Of a stretch of 64,000 nucleotides of DNA, positions 18,953 to 26,900 are shown piece after piece. A program made the translations under genes and the position numbers. Each line of letters opens with the position of its first letter. Position 1 is the first letter of the stretch. This stretch comes from Polaribacter aestuariivivens. GTDB taxonomy: Bacteria; Bacteroidota; Bacteroidia; Flavobacteriales; Flavobacteriaceae. Under the pieces are notes generated by a model that was not told the origin of the DNA, made no database searches, and was given only the letters and a program-made list of their open reading frames with translations. The stretch lies in NCBI RefSeq assembly GCF_005885675.1, contig NZ_VANR01000004.1:248001-312000 (forward strand), in the 5' to 3' direction.

Positions 18953-19359
18953 TATTTCTTTTGGATTAAATTGTCGATCGAAATTTTATTTTTATCGATA
19001 TTAGTAATTATAAAATAAAAGAACAATGCATAAATCATTTGCATTCCTGCCCAATCCCACTTTTCTACTAAACAAGAACCTGTTATTAAAATAATAATTA
19101 CAATGGCTCCAGCAATACTTGCTCTGTAAGTAAACAAGCCTAAAATTAATAAAAGACCAATTGCGAATTCTAAAAATGGTAAAACACTCCCCCAAATCGA
19201 TACTGCAAAGTTGGGTAAAATACTATCTTGAAACGTAGTAATCATCCAGTTTTTAAAACCTTCTAATTTAGAAAATCGTACCAAACCATGCCCTAAAAAA
19301 TTTACACCCATTGCAATTCGAAGCAAAGCGAAACCTGTTTGTTGTGGAGTTGTTTTCAT
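18952..19359 (-). CDS. DoxX-family membrane protein
   Basis: 135 residues with four membrane helices; GFALLRIAMGVNFLGHGLVRF at the N-terminus is the DoxX signature. DoxX/DoxD proteins occur near oxidoreductases and thiol or quinone systems, and in some organisms take part in respiratory or oxidative-stress complexes. It lies 3 bp after the SMP-30-like gene and is coupled to the cupin gene. Confidence 0.87.
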   Translation of the reverse strand: MKTTPQQTGFALLRIAMGVNFLGHGLVRFSKLEGFKNWMITTFQDSILPNFAVSIWGSVLPFLEFAIGLLLILGLFTYRASIAGAIVIIILITGSCLVEKWDWAGMQMIYALFFYFIITNIDKNKISIDNLIQKK

Positions 19360-19362
19360 ACT

Positions 19363-20247
19363 TTATTTTTTAAAGTGATATTTTAATAACTTATTGTCTA
19401 ACATTAAAGGAATAAAAAGCGACTTCGATCTTTTATCGAAAAAAGTATCTGCACTTCCTTTTGTAAGATTGATAACCTTTGTTGTTGTATTTAGTTTTTT
19501 TGAATAATAAAGTAATTCTCCAGCCAACCAATCTGTTAGTAAAAAACCGTGTAAAGTTTCACTTAAACCATCTAAATTCCCAATTGGTTTTGACACCGAT
19601 TTTATTTCTTTAGATTTTAAATCTATACTTAATAAACTACCATTTGTGGTTGTTTCGTAGGTTTCTGGATTCATGTTTTCACCCCAATTTGCAACAAATA
19701 ATTTGTTTTTAGAAACGTATAAACCATTTGGCATATTTAGGTTTTCGTCTTTTAACCAAAGTTCTACAGTTCTTTTTCCTTTTTTTGGTAATCTGTAAAT
19801 TCCGCTAAAACCAAAGGTATTACTTGCATATACATTCCCTTTTTTATCGACTGTAATGTCATTTAAAAAAGTGGCATCTTTTGCTTTAAATTTTTTGATT
19901 TTACCATTTTTAATCTTTATTTCTACAATTTCATCTATATCTGTTGCGTATAATTTTCCTTTAGAAATAACCAATCCTTTAGGAGCATTTAAACCTGTAA
20001 TCCATTTTTGTTGTAAAATTTTACCCTCTAAACTAACTTTAGATATATAGCCATTTCCATCTTTTTCTGTTGGAGCGCCATTTACATTCGAAACATATAG
20101 AACATTATTTTTTGTGTCTAAAACAACACTTTCTGGATTTTCGAATCCTGTAAGTTCCCAGTCTTTTTCTAATTGAAAAGGCAAATTAGTTTGCGCATTT
20201 ACAAATTGAGAAATAACTAGTAATAATATGTATAATTGTGTTTTCAT
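19363..20247 (-). CDS. Secreted SMP-30/gluconolactonase-like beta-propeller protein
   Basis: 294 residues with a cleavable signal peptide (LLVISQFVNAQ). The rest is a six-bladed propeller pattern: ENPESVVLDTKNNVLYVSN, GLNAPKGLVISKGKLYATD, LNDITVDKKGNVYASN, MPNGLYVSKNKLFVANWG, repeated every ~45 residues, with Asp/Asn at the metal-site positions of SMP-30 proteins. It is probably a periplasmic or exported lactonase or sugar-acid binder; substrate unknown. It lies upstream of doxX in the same direction. Confidence 0.8.
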   Translation of the reverse strand: MKTQLYILLLVISQFVNAQTNLPFQLEKDWELTGFENPESVVLDTKNNVLYVSNVNGAPTEKDGNGYISKVSLEGKILQQKWITGLNAPKGLVISKGKLYATDIDEIVEIKIKNGKIKKFKAKDATFLNDITVDKKGNVYASNTFGFSGIYRLPKKGKRTVELWLKDENLNMPNGLYVSKNKLFVANWGENMNPETYETTTNGSLLSIDLKSKEIKSVSKPIGNLDGLSETLHGFLLTDWLAGELLYYSKKLNTTTKVINLTKGSADTFFDKRSKSLFIPLMLDNKLLKYHFKK

Positions 20248-20305
20248 TTTATGTTTTTTTAGTGATTGCTTTACTCGATTTTCTTGATTTCTAGTCCTGA
20301 TTGAG

Positions 20306-20324
20306 CCTTTCGACTTCGCTCAAG
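20306..20324 (-). repeat. Dispersed repeat CTTGAGCGAAGTCGAAAGG
   Basis: One copy, on the minus strand, of a ~20-bp motif also found at 29748, 29856, 35620 and 35729 and, as an inverted pair, at 24819-24863. Here it sits in the only sizeable gap of the AraC-linked cluster, within a GAGCCT/AGGCTC inverted repeat. Confidence 0.75.
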
Positions 20325-20397
20325 ACAGGCTCCATATCTGAAATACTTTTTGCCTTTTCAGTAAAAAGATTGAGTAGTAAAAGCAGATTCCTGGCTT

Positions 20398-21375
20398 CTA
20401 ATTATTAAACTTCAATTCAGAGTTGTCTTCTGGTGTATTTGGGTCGTCTTTTACCATATTTGCAATTTCATCTTTACGCATAAACACTACTCCTGTGTGC
20501 TCTTTCGCGTATTTTATAAATTGATCTACTGCATTTACAACAGCTGGAGTTCCACCAATTCTATCATGCATACTTACAGACATCATGCGTCTTTTTGTTG
20601 CACCTTCTTTGTATAATTGATCGAATTCCATTTTTAATTGTGCCAAATGTTGGTCTGGACTCCAATGTTTGCCTTCGATATTTACGATGTCGTTATTTCT
20701 TAAAGTATAAGGCATCACTACAAAGTTTTTTCCTCTAACTTTCGTCACGAAAGGCTCGTCTCTACTCAAATCGTCTATATGATATAAAAAATCTAAATCC
20801 TGTAAAACTTTTAACGTATTTACGCCTCTTCGCAACCAATTTGCATTGTAACCACGACCTCTTTGGCCGGTAATTGCTTCTACTGTATCGATTCCTTTTT
20901 TAATGAAATTCAACTCGTCTTTATAACTTAAATTCCACTGATCTTTCCAAGCGATTCCATGAGCCGCAATTTCATGACCACCATTTGCAATGGCTTTGGC
21001 AACTTCAGGATATTTTATAGCAGCCTCACCAACAACATGAGAAGTAACATGGATATCGTGTTTTTTCCAAAGGTCTAACATTCTGTAAATGCCTTCTTTT
21101 GCTCCATAACGAAACCAACTTTCTGCTGGCATATCTGGGTTTCCTTTTGGTAACGGATTTCCCGAAAAAGGACTTTCTGCGCCTTCTGGTTGTCCACCAG
21201 TTTCGAATTGCATAGAAACTGAAATAACTAATTGTGCACCATTTGGCCAAAAACTTTTTCCTTTGGTTACTTTGGTACTTATTTCTTTTTTTTCTGGTGC
21301 TTCTTCTTTTTTAGCATCGCAGGCAGAAAATGTGATTAGTATTATTGCTACAAATGTTTTGTATACTGTTTTCAT
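20398..21375 (-). CDS. Polysaccharide deacetylase / PuuE-like lipoprotein
   Basis: 325 residues. A lipoprotein signal ends at Cys19 (ITFSAC). The NodB-type fold is recognisable by WPNGAQLVISVSMQFE, HDIHVTSHVVGEAA, NGGHEIAAHGIAW and, near the C-terminus, SMHDRIGGTPAVVNAVDQFIKYAKEHTGVVF. This last block is typical of the PuuE/allantoinase branch rather than chitin deacetylases. Members hydrolyse ring amides or N-acetyl groups; the actual substrate here is open. It is the first gene of the cluster read away from the AraC regulator. Confidence 0.82.
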   Translation of the reverse strand: MKTVYKTFVAIILITFSACDAKKEEAPEKKEISTKVTKGKSFWPNGAQLVISVSMQFETGGQPEGAESPFSGNPLPKGNPDMPAESWFRYGAKEGIYRMLDLWKKHDIHVTSHVVGEAAIKYPEVAKAIANGGHEIAAHGIAWKDQWNLSYKDELNFIKKGIDTVEAITGQRGRGYNANWLRRGVNTLKVLQDLDFLYHIDDLSRDEPFVTKVRGKNFVVMPYTLRNNDIVNIEGKHWSPDQHLAQLKMEFDQLYKEGATKRRMMSVSMHDRIGGTPAVVNAVDQFIKYAKEHTGVVFMRKDEIANMVKDDPNTPEDNSELKFNN

Positions 21376-21410
21376 TTTATTTAAAATTTATTTCTTTTAT
21401 AATTACACTG

Positions 21411-21418
21411 CAAAATTA
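21411..21418 (-). promoter_or_regulatory. Candidate -7 element (TAATTTTG) for the deacetylase-led cluster
   Basis: Exact TAnnTTTG match on the minus strand, 36 bases before the ATG of the deacetylase gene. The inverted repeat at 21441-21469 lies just upstream of it. No TTG at the standard distance. Confidence 0.55.
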
Positions 21419-21440
21419 GAGGAGAAGTATAGTACTAATA

Positions 21441-21469
21441 TTGTACAAATACATTGTATATTTGTACAA
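21441..21469. promoter_or_regulatory. Operator-like inverted repeat and AraC-gene promoter
   Basis: TTGTACAAAT (21441-21450) and ATTTGTACAA (21460-21469) are perfect 10-bp inverted arms with a 9-nt spacer, so the arm centres are 19 bp apart. The + strand -7 element TATATTTG (21457-21464) overlaps the right arm, and the minus-strand promoter lies 23 bp to the left. The position suits a regulator controlling both directions. Confidence 0.7.
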
Positions 21470-21481
21470 AACCATTAAAAC

Positions 21482-22333
21482 ATGATTAAAAGGTTTACTA
21501 TTTTAAAATCTATTGATATTGTTGAGTTTGATGCTGCAAAAACTTGGGGATATCCTAAACACAAACACAATTTTTTTGAGCTTACTTTTATCTTAAAAGG
21601 TAAAGGAAAACATGTATTTAATGAGAGTGCTGTTACTTATAAAAAAGGAGATATTTTCTTTTTAACACCCAAAGATGAGCATGAATTTCTGGTGGAAAAA
21701 CCTTCTAAATTTGGGATTTTAAAATTTACGGAACAGCTTTTTTTAGAAAACACAAGTTTTAATACGAACAAGGAATTAAAAACACAAGTAGAGGAAATTA
21801 TTTTTAATTCTTCAATTTCTGATAAAAGTATAAAAGCTTACAAAGCAGATAAAAAGCAGTTATTGTTTTTGTATAAAGTGATTAAAACAGAATTAGAAAA
21901 CCCGAATTTACGAAGTAGAAATATAATCTTAGAGCTTTTTGGAGCTTTGTTATTAATTATTTCTCGAAACTTAATTTCTAATGTAGATTATTTATCGAAC
22001 CCAATTTTATCTGAAAAAGAAAAAATCGAAAACATTTTAGGATACATAAGATTGCATCTTTTTGATGCTGATAAAGTAAAAATTAAAGCGTTGGCAAATA
22101 CCTTTAATATGTCTGCAAATTACATTAGCATTTACGTGAAAAAGCAGACAGGAATTTCCATAAAAGATTACATTATAAAATCGAAATTAAAATTGGCAGA
22201 AAGACTTTTAAAAGAAAGTAACCTAAATATTACACAAATTGCTGCTAAAACTGGTTTTGTAGATGCGAGTCATTTTAGTAAAATATTCAAAAATAAATAC
22301 GGAAAAAGACCGAGCGAATATTATAAAAAGTAA
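21482..22333 (+). CDS. AraC-family transcriptional regulator
   Basis: 283 residues. An N-terminal cupin sensor (~1-90) has KHKHNFFELTFILKGKGKH and KKGDIFFLTPKDEHEF. The C-terminal double helix-turn-helix (~185-283) includes IKALANTFNMSANYISIYVKKQTGISIKDYI and the family signature NITQIAAKTGFVDASHFSKIFKNKYGKRPSEY. It is divergent from the deacetylase-DoxX-OYE cluster and separated by only 106 bp containing the inverted repeat, so it is probably the local regulator. The inducer is unknown. Confidence 0.92.
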   Translation: MIKRFTILKSIDIVEFDAAKTWGYPKHKHNFFELTFILKGKGKHVFNESAVTYKKGDIFFLTPKDEHEFLVEKPSKFGILKFTEQLFLENTSFNTNKELKTQVEEIIFNSSISDKSIKAYKADKKQLLFLYKVIKTELENPNLRSRNIILELFGALLLIISRNLISNVDYLSNPILSEKEKIENILGYIRLHLFDADKVKIKALANTFNMSANYISIYVKKQTGISIKDYIIKSKLKLAERLLKESNLNITQIAAKTGFVDASHFSKIFKNKYGKRPSEYYKK

Positions 22334-22364
22334 AAACCCTTTAAGAAATATCTTAAAGGGTTTT
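22333..22364. terminator. Bidirectional terminator between araC-type gene and TonB receptor gene
   Basis: Perfect 14-bp stem (AAAACCCTTTAAGA with its complement), 4-nt loop AATA. It serves both converging genes. Confidence 0.92.
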
Positions 22365-22372
22365 GTGTGAAT

Positions 22373-24718
22373 TTAAAATTTTAAAGTAACACCAACTAAG
22401 AAATTTCTTGTGGCTTGTGGGTAATATCCTGCGCCATCACCAGTAATTGTATTTCCATTACCATCATCAAAATTAAAAGTATAATAATAACCTCTATCCA
22501 CATATTCTGCATCAAAAATATTATTTACCAAAGCTGTGAATGTTACAGATTTAAAAATTTTAGTTGGTTTAATTTCATAAACTACGTTTAAATCAGATGT
22601 AAAAAAACCATCTAACACATCATTATCTGAAATTGCGCTGCTAAAATTACTCATAAATTGTTTACCAACGTATTTAGATAAGAATGAGAATTGTAGATTT
22701 TCTAAAGGCATGTATGTGAAAACATTTCCAATAACGATATCTGGAGAAAAAGAAATAGCAGTTTCTCCTAATGATTCTGGAGTTTGGTTTCCATTTCTGG
22801 TAATAAAAAAGTTTCTATTTTTATTAGAACTAAAAGCGGCATTTGGTTTTATTGTAAATTGGTCACTTAAACGAATATCAGCATCAATTTCTAAGCCTAA
22901 CCTATAACTGCTACCAGAAGTAGCTCTTACAGGAGCACCTACATCATCAATTGCACCTGTTAAAACAAGCTGGTTTTTATAATCCATGTAGTAAATATTG
23001 GTGTTTAATTTTACGTTTTCTTTTTTCAAACGCCAACCAAATTCAAAATCATTTAATGTTTCTGGTGTAGAAACTCCGTTTTCAAAATCATTTCTATTTG
23101 GCTCTCTATTAGCAGCTGCAAATGAAGTGTATAAATTATTTTGACTATTTATTTTATAAGTAAAACCAAATTTTGGATTAAAGAAATTAAAATTAGCATC
23201 TACATCAATAGGTACAATATCATTTGTAATTCCTTCGGTTTTATAACCTACAAATCTACCTTGTAAATCTGCATACATTGCTAATTTCTCAGAAAGATTA
23301 AATGTAGCTTTTGCGAATAATGAAAAATCATTTTTAGTTGCATCAGAAAAGTAATAACGATCTCTAATATTTGTATTTGGAGCCAAATCTGATCCCCAGA
23401 TGACTTCCCCAAAATGATCTCCAGTATAATTAGAGTAAGAAATTCCGGTAATTAAATTTATTTTATCGGTTTTGTAGTTTGTATTGAAGTTGAAAACGTA
23501 AAAATGGTTATCTAGCCAACGTCTTACAATTACGTCACTTCCATCAACAATTAAATTATTAAAATCGGCAGCATCTTCTCCGTCTTTAAATTGCTCAAAA
23601 TATCCAGCTCCTTTCGTATAATTTAATGCTACATTTGTAGACCAGTTGTTATTCAATTTTTCATTCCAATGTAGTTGGTAGTGATTTTGATTGTAATTAT
23701 CAACTTGATTGTCATATGTATAAGGGTTTTGTCTTCTGTTTTCTTTTAACTGAGTTTCAGTTAAACCTTCCCAAGATTGGTATGTTCTTTCTTTTCCACC
23801 AAAAGTAATGGCTTTAATTAACGTGTTTTCGTCAGTATAACTTCCTTGTAAATAGTATGATTTTAAATCGGCAAATGCTCTATCTACATAACCATCTGAG
23901 TAAATGTTAGACAAACGTCCAGCAATTTCTATGTTATTATTTAACTTTCCTGTACCAAATTTTACGGTATGTTTTCTGGTGTTAAAAGACCCAAAAGAAT
24001 TAGAAATTTCACCAAAGGCGTCTTCTGAAATTGCATCTGTTAATATGTTTAAACTTGCACCAAAAGCACCAGAACCGTTTGTTGATGTTCCAACTCCACG
24101 TTGCAATTGTAGGTTTTGAGTAGAAGAGGCAAAATCACCTAAATTTACCCAAAAAGTACCATGACTTTCTGCATCGTTATACGGAATTCCGTTTACGGTA
24201 ACATTAATTCGCTCGCCATTAGAACCACGAACACTCATGTAAGTATAACCTACTCCAGCACCAGCATCGCTTGAGGAAACTACGTTTGGTAAATAATTCA
24301 TTAAAATAGGAATGTCTTGTCCTAAATTTCGCTTTGCAATTTCTTTTTTAGATAAGTTAGAAAACGTTACAGGAATATCTGCATTAACACGAATAGCAGA
24401 AACTAAAATTTCGTCTAAAACAGCATATTCAGCTTTTAATTGAATAAGGTAGTTTTCATCTTTAGAAAGCGTAATTTTTTCTGAAATGGTTTTGTAACCT
24501 AAAAATGAAACTTCTACTGTGTACGTTCCTTTGCTAAGTTTAAATGCAAAATTTCCAGATACATCTGTAGAAGTACCTTTTTTAATTTCCTTTACAAATA
24601 CAGATGCTTCTGGTAAAGGTTTTTTGTTTTCATCTACAACTTTTCCAGAAAGTGTAAATGATTGGGCGTTTGCAAGTATACTTGCAAACAAGAATAAAAA
24701 AATAGATATTTTTTTCAT
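22373..24718 (-). CDS. TonB-dependent outer membrane receptor, TPP-riboswitch controlled (probable thiamine receptor)
   Basis: 781 residues: signal peptide to ~18 (ASILANAQ), a carboxypeptidase-like regulatory domain (~20-105: GKVVDENKKPLPEASVFV, GTYTVEVSFLGYK), a plug (~115-225: VSSSDAGAGVGYTYMSVRGSNGERINVTVNGIPYND) and a 22-strand-type barrel ending in TRNFLVGVTLKF. Such receptors take up scarce ligands across the outer membrane with TonB energy. The 5' leader holds a TPP riboswitch, so the ligand is most likely thiamine, its phosphates or a precursor. Family assignment is firm; ligand is inference from the riboswitch. Confidence 0.9.
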   Translation of the reverse strand: MKKISIFLFLFASILANAQSFTLSGKVVDENKKPLPEASVFVKEIKKGTSTDVSGNFAFKLSKGTYTVEVSFLGYKTISEKITLSKDENYLIQLKAEYAVLDEILVSAIRVNADIPVTFSNLSKKEIAKRNLGQDIPILMNYLPNVVSSSDAGAGVGYTYMSVRGSNGERINVTVNGIPYNDAESHGTFWVNLGDFASSTQNLQLQRGVGTSTNGSGAFGASLNILTDAISEDAFGEISNSFGSFNTRKHTVKFGTGKLNNNIEIAGRLSNIYSDGYVDRAFADLKSYYLQGSYTDENTLIKAITFGGKERTYQSWEGLTETQLKENRRQNPYTYDNQVDNYNQNHYQLHWNEKLNNNWSTNVALNYTKGAGYFEQFKDGEDAADFNNLIVDGSDVIVRRWLDNHFYVFNFNTNYKTDKINLITGISYSNYTGDHFGEVIWGSDLAPNTNIRDRYYFSDATKNDFSLFAKATFNLSEKLAMYADLQGRFVGYKTEGITNDIVPIDVDANFNFFNPKFGFTYKINSQNNLYTSFAAANREPNRNDFENGVSTPETLNDFEFGWRLKKENVKLNTNIYYMDYKNQLVLTGAIDDVGAPVRATSGSSYRLGLEIDADIRLSDQFTIKPNAAFSSNKNRNFFITRNGNQTPESLGETAISFSPDIVIGNVFTYMPLENLQFSFLSKYVGKQFMSNFSSAISDNDVLDGFFTSDLNVVYEIKPTKIFKSVTFTALVNNIFDAEYVDRGYYYTFNFDDGNGNTITGDGAGYYPQATRNFLVGVTLKF

Positions 24719-24818
24719 TTTAAAAAATTTAAAACGAATAAAAAGAGGTAATTATTCTTGCGATTAATATTGAATAATTTGTTAAAAACTTATAAATTAT
24801 TAGTCTTAAAATGTCTCC

Positions 24819-24863
24819 TCGAGCGCAGTCGAGAGGTTTTAAATAGTTCTCGACTGCGCTCGA
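24819..24863. repeat. Perfect 16-bp palindromic hairpin in the riboswitch leader
   Basis: Arms TCGAGCGCAGTCGAGA (24819-24834) and its exact complement (24848-24863), loop 13 nt. Each arm is a copy of the dispersed GAGCGCAGTCGA repeat, placed head to head. It lies between the TPP aptamer and the receptor start codon; there is no T-run, so it is not a simple terminator. Confidence 0.85.
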
Positions 24864-24894
24864 ACCGACAACTAAATAGTTTAGTTAAGTTCGA

Positions 24895-25030
24895 AATCCC
24901 TAAACAGCATTACCTGTTCTAGGTTCATTGGGTATGATCTCAGCCTCCATAAGTTCAAAGTTTCAAATTTAAAGTTCAAAATTATTGTGAACTGAAAACT
25001 GTTACTGCCAACTTATTTTAGCACCCCTTT
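24895..25030 (-). promoter_or_regulatory. TPP (thiamine pyrophosphate) riboswitch
   Basis: Read on the minus strand, all conserved pieces occur in order: GGGGTGC (25021-25027), a long variable P3 arm, GGCTGAGATCATACCC (CTGAGA at 24938-24943, ATACCC at 24930-24935), GAACCT (24921-24926), GGTAATGC and TTTAGGGA at the end. This is the THI-box aptamer. It precedes the TonB receptor start by ~175 nt. The rest of the 24719-25205 gap holds the hairpin at 24819 and an AT-rich repeat at ~25085-25185. Confidence 0.95.
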
Positions 25031-25042
25031 ATGAGAACACTG

Positions 25043-25050
25043 CAAAATTA
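25043..25050 (-). promoter_or_regulatory. Candidate -7 element (TAATTTTG) upstream of the TPP riboswitch
   Basis: Exact TAnnTTTG match on the minus strand, 13 bases before the aptamer begins, so the transcript would start directly with the riboswitch. Confidence 0.65.
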
Positions 25051-25084
25051 AGTTGGAAAAATTTAATGTGAAACTAAAAAGTGA

Positions 25085-25185
25085 TTTATTTTTTAGAAGC
25101 TATTTCCTGCTTTCACTACTCGCTTTTTTATCTTTTAAAAAAAAGATAAAAAGAGCTCAAACAAACCGTTCAATCAGGGCTAAGT
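25085..25185. repeat. REP-like intergenic repeat with AT hairpin
   Basis: Contains a perfect 12-bp hairpin (TTTTTATCTTTT, loop AAAA, complement; 25125-25152) followed by a GC-richer tail with CGTTCAATCAGGGCTA. I recall intergenic elements of flavobacteria with a comparable build (CGCT, hairpin, then AATCAGGGCTA); this is recognition from memory, not a search. No U-tract follows the hairpin on either strand. Confidence 0.45.
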
Positions 25186-25205
25186 TAACTTAGGTGTTTT
25201 TTGCT

Positions 25206-25610
25206 TTAATCAAATTTAGGTTTTTTTCTAAGTGCTTTTTTTAAAGATGTTTTTTTCTTAGTTTCAATTCTTTTTTTAATAGCAGCTTTACTTGGTTTTG
25301 TTTTTCTTCTTTTTTTAGGTCGAATTAAATTCGTTTTTATAATATCAATAAACTTTTTAATAGCTAAATCTTTATTTCTATGTTGTGAACGAGTTTCTTC
25401 ACAAAAAAGAATTAACAAATTATCGTTAGTTAACTTCGAAGAAAGTTTTGTTTTTAGTAATGCTTTTTCACTATCAGAAAGTGATTCAGAATTTTCTAAG
25501 TCGAAAGTCAATTCAATTTTAGACGACGTTTTATTTACATGTTGTCCACCAGCACCAGAACTTCTAATAGCCTTGAAATTTAATTCTTTTACAATGTTTT
25601 CAGTATTCAT
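25206..25610 (-). CDS. arfB: ArfB-like peptidyl-tRNA hydrolase (ribosome rescue)
   Basis: 134 residues; a class I release-factor catalytic domain without codon-recognition domains. The motif SSGAGGQHVNKT (~residues 17-28) carries the GGQ loop that enters the peptidyl transferase centre. The basic C-terminal tail (~95-134, KKRRKTKPSKAAIKKRIETKKK) is the ribosome-entry tail of ArfB/YaeJ. It frees ribosomes stalled on non-stop mRNA. It is 32 bp downstream of the NadR-like ATPase gene in the same direction. Confidence 0.92.
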   Translation of the reverse strand: MNTENIVKELNFKAIRSSGAGGQHVNKTSSKIELTFDLENSESLSDSEKALLKTKLSSKLTNDNLLILFCEETRSQHRNKDLAIKKFIDIIKTNLIRPKKRRKTKPSKAAIKKRIETKKKTSLKKALRKKPKFD

Positions 25611-25642
25611 TTTTCTTAGAAGTTGTTCGTTTGAGTGTAGAC

Positions 25643-26302
25643 TTAATACTCAAAATTTGTGCTAAAATCTCCAGAATTTTGATGTAAAAAGTGCATATCT
25701 AAATCTTGTAAAGAATCAGAAAATGAGTATAAATCTTTTTTCTCTAACAATATTTTATCAATGGCTTTTGTGGCAGTTTTTAAACGTGTTTCTTTGTCTC
25801 CTTTTAGTAAAATATAGTTTTTGTTGTGTTTTTTTAAAGCATTTTCAAAAGCATTAAACATTTCCAAACGTTCGTCTGGTCTGTCTCGTAAATCATCTTC
25901 TTCCCAAGGTGTATCAATATAAGTTAACAAATACAAATCATATTCGTTTTTATTTGCAGCTTCATTTAACTTATCATCTACAAAACCTCCATAAAATTCT
26001 TCTGAATATACTTTTGTTTCTAACAAATCTGTATCACAAATTAATATTTTATCGGCTTTTTTAGCTAATGAATTTTCTAACTCCATTTGTCCAGTTGCAA
26101 TAGGCAACAAATCTTCTTTTTCGCAAGTTTTACGTTCATTATTCCATTTGTTTTGCAAGTATTCACGTGCAAATTCTGGAGCCCAAACTGTGTTATAATG
26201 TCTTGCCAAGTGACGTGAAAGTGTTGTTTTTCCAGAAGATTCTGGACCAAATAAAACAACTTTTATCAAGTTGATTGGGTGTTGAGTAAGTTTTTTTTCC
26301 AT
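25643..26302 (-). CDS. NadR-kinase-like P-loop ATPase
   Basis: 219 residues. Walker A GPESSGKTT is at ~18-26, followed by WAPEFAREYLQ as in the ribosylnicotinamide kinase domain of NadR, ICDTDLLETKVYSEEFYG (Walker B region) and a lid segment DLRDRPDERLEMF. There is no NMN adenylyltransferase or DNA-binding domain, so this is the kinase alone. It overlaps the PnuC-type carrier gene by 37 bases. Likely role: phosphorylating the nucleoside or vitamin that the carrier imports, and so trapping it. Nicotinamide riboside is the default substrate; thiamine is possible given the nearby riboswitch. Confidence 0.82.
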   Translation of the reverse strand: MEKKLTQHPINLIKVVLFGPESSGKTTLSRHLARHYNTVWAPEFAREYLQNKWNNERKTCEKEDLLPIATGQMELENSLAKKADKILICDTDLLETKVYSEEFYGGFVDDKLNEAANKNEYDLYLLTYIDTPWEEDDLRDRPDERLEMFNAFENALKKHNKNYILLKGDKETRLKTATKAIDKILLEKKDLYSFSDSLQDLDMHFLHQNSGDFSTNFEY

Positions 26303-26895
26303 GCTAAATAACCAAAAATGGCAATAAAAGTAAATCCAAAATATTGCAGACTAGTAAATGTAAAACCTTTGTAAAAGTATAAAGGTACAGAAATGATGTT
26401 TCCAACAATCCAAAATAACCAATTTTCTATTTTTCGTTTTGCCATTAGCCACATACCTACAAAGAAAATTGCAGTCGTAAAAGTATCTACATAAGCAACC
26501 CAACTTGTCCATCTATCAAAATAATTATAAATACTATAAACAAAAATTAAGGTGGCAATAAATATAAATACAGCCATTTTTTTTTCTTGTAAATTAATTT
26601 TAGAAATTGGTGTAACATGTGTTTCGTCAACTTTACGAGTCCAAATATACCAACCATAAACACTCATTATAAAGTAGTAAGCATTTATCATCATATCTCC
26701 TAAAAGTTCCCATTTTAATAAAAGATACACAAAAATAATGGTGCTAACCATTCCAGTTGGAAATACCCAAATTTTGTTTTGCTTCGAAAACCAAACTGAC
26801 AAAAAACCAAAAAATACGGCAATAATTTCAAGAACAATATCTATGGTTGCGTATTCTTTGTATTGAGAAAAAAAGAAATCGAAAATTGTTGACAT
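26266..26895 (-). CDS. PnuC/PnuT-type vitamin precursor transporter
   Basis: 209 residues with about seven membrane helices; PnuC family by GFLSVWFSKQNKIWVFPTGMVSTIIFVYLLLKWELLGDMMINAYYFIMSVYGWYIW (spread over ~35-90) and WMLWFWIVGN-like ENWLFWIVGNIISVPLYFYKGF near the C-terminus. PnuC proteins diffuse nicotinamide riboside, and the PnuT subgroup thiamine, with trapping by a kinase. The kinase gene overlaps its 3' end. It starts 5 bp after the PcrB-like gene. Sequence alone does not separate PnuC from PnuT. Confidence 0.85.
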   Translation of the reverse strand: MSTIFDFFFSQYKEYATIDIVLEIIAVFFGFLSVWFSKQNKIWVFPTGMVSTIIFVYLLLKWELLGDMMINAYYFIMSVYGWYIWTRKVDETHVTPISKINLQEKKMAVFIFIATLIFVYSIYNYFDRWTSWVAYVDTFTTAIFFVGMWLMAKRKIENWLFWIVGNIISVPLYFYKGFTFTSLQYFGFTFIAIFGYLAWKKNLLNTQST

Positions 26896-26900
26896 TGAAT

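Noticed and set aside
25125-25152. Strong AT hairpin as terminator of the arfB group
   Set aside because: No U-tract follows the stem on either strand, and the GC-richer tail fits a repeat element better.
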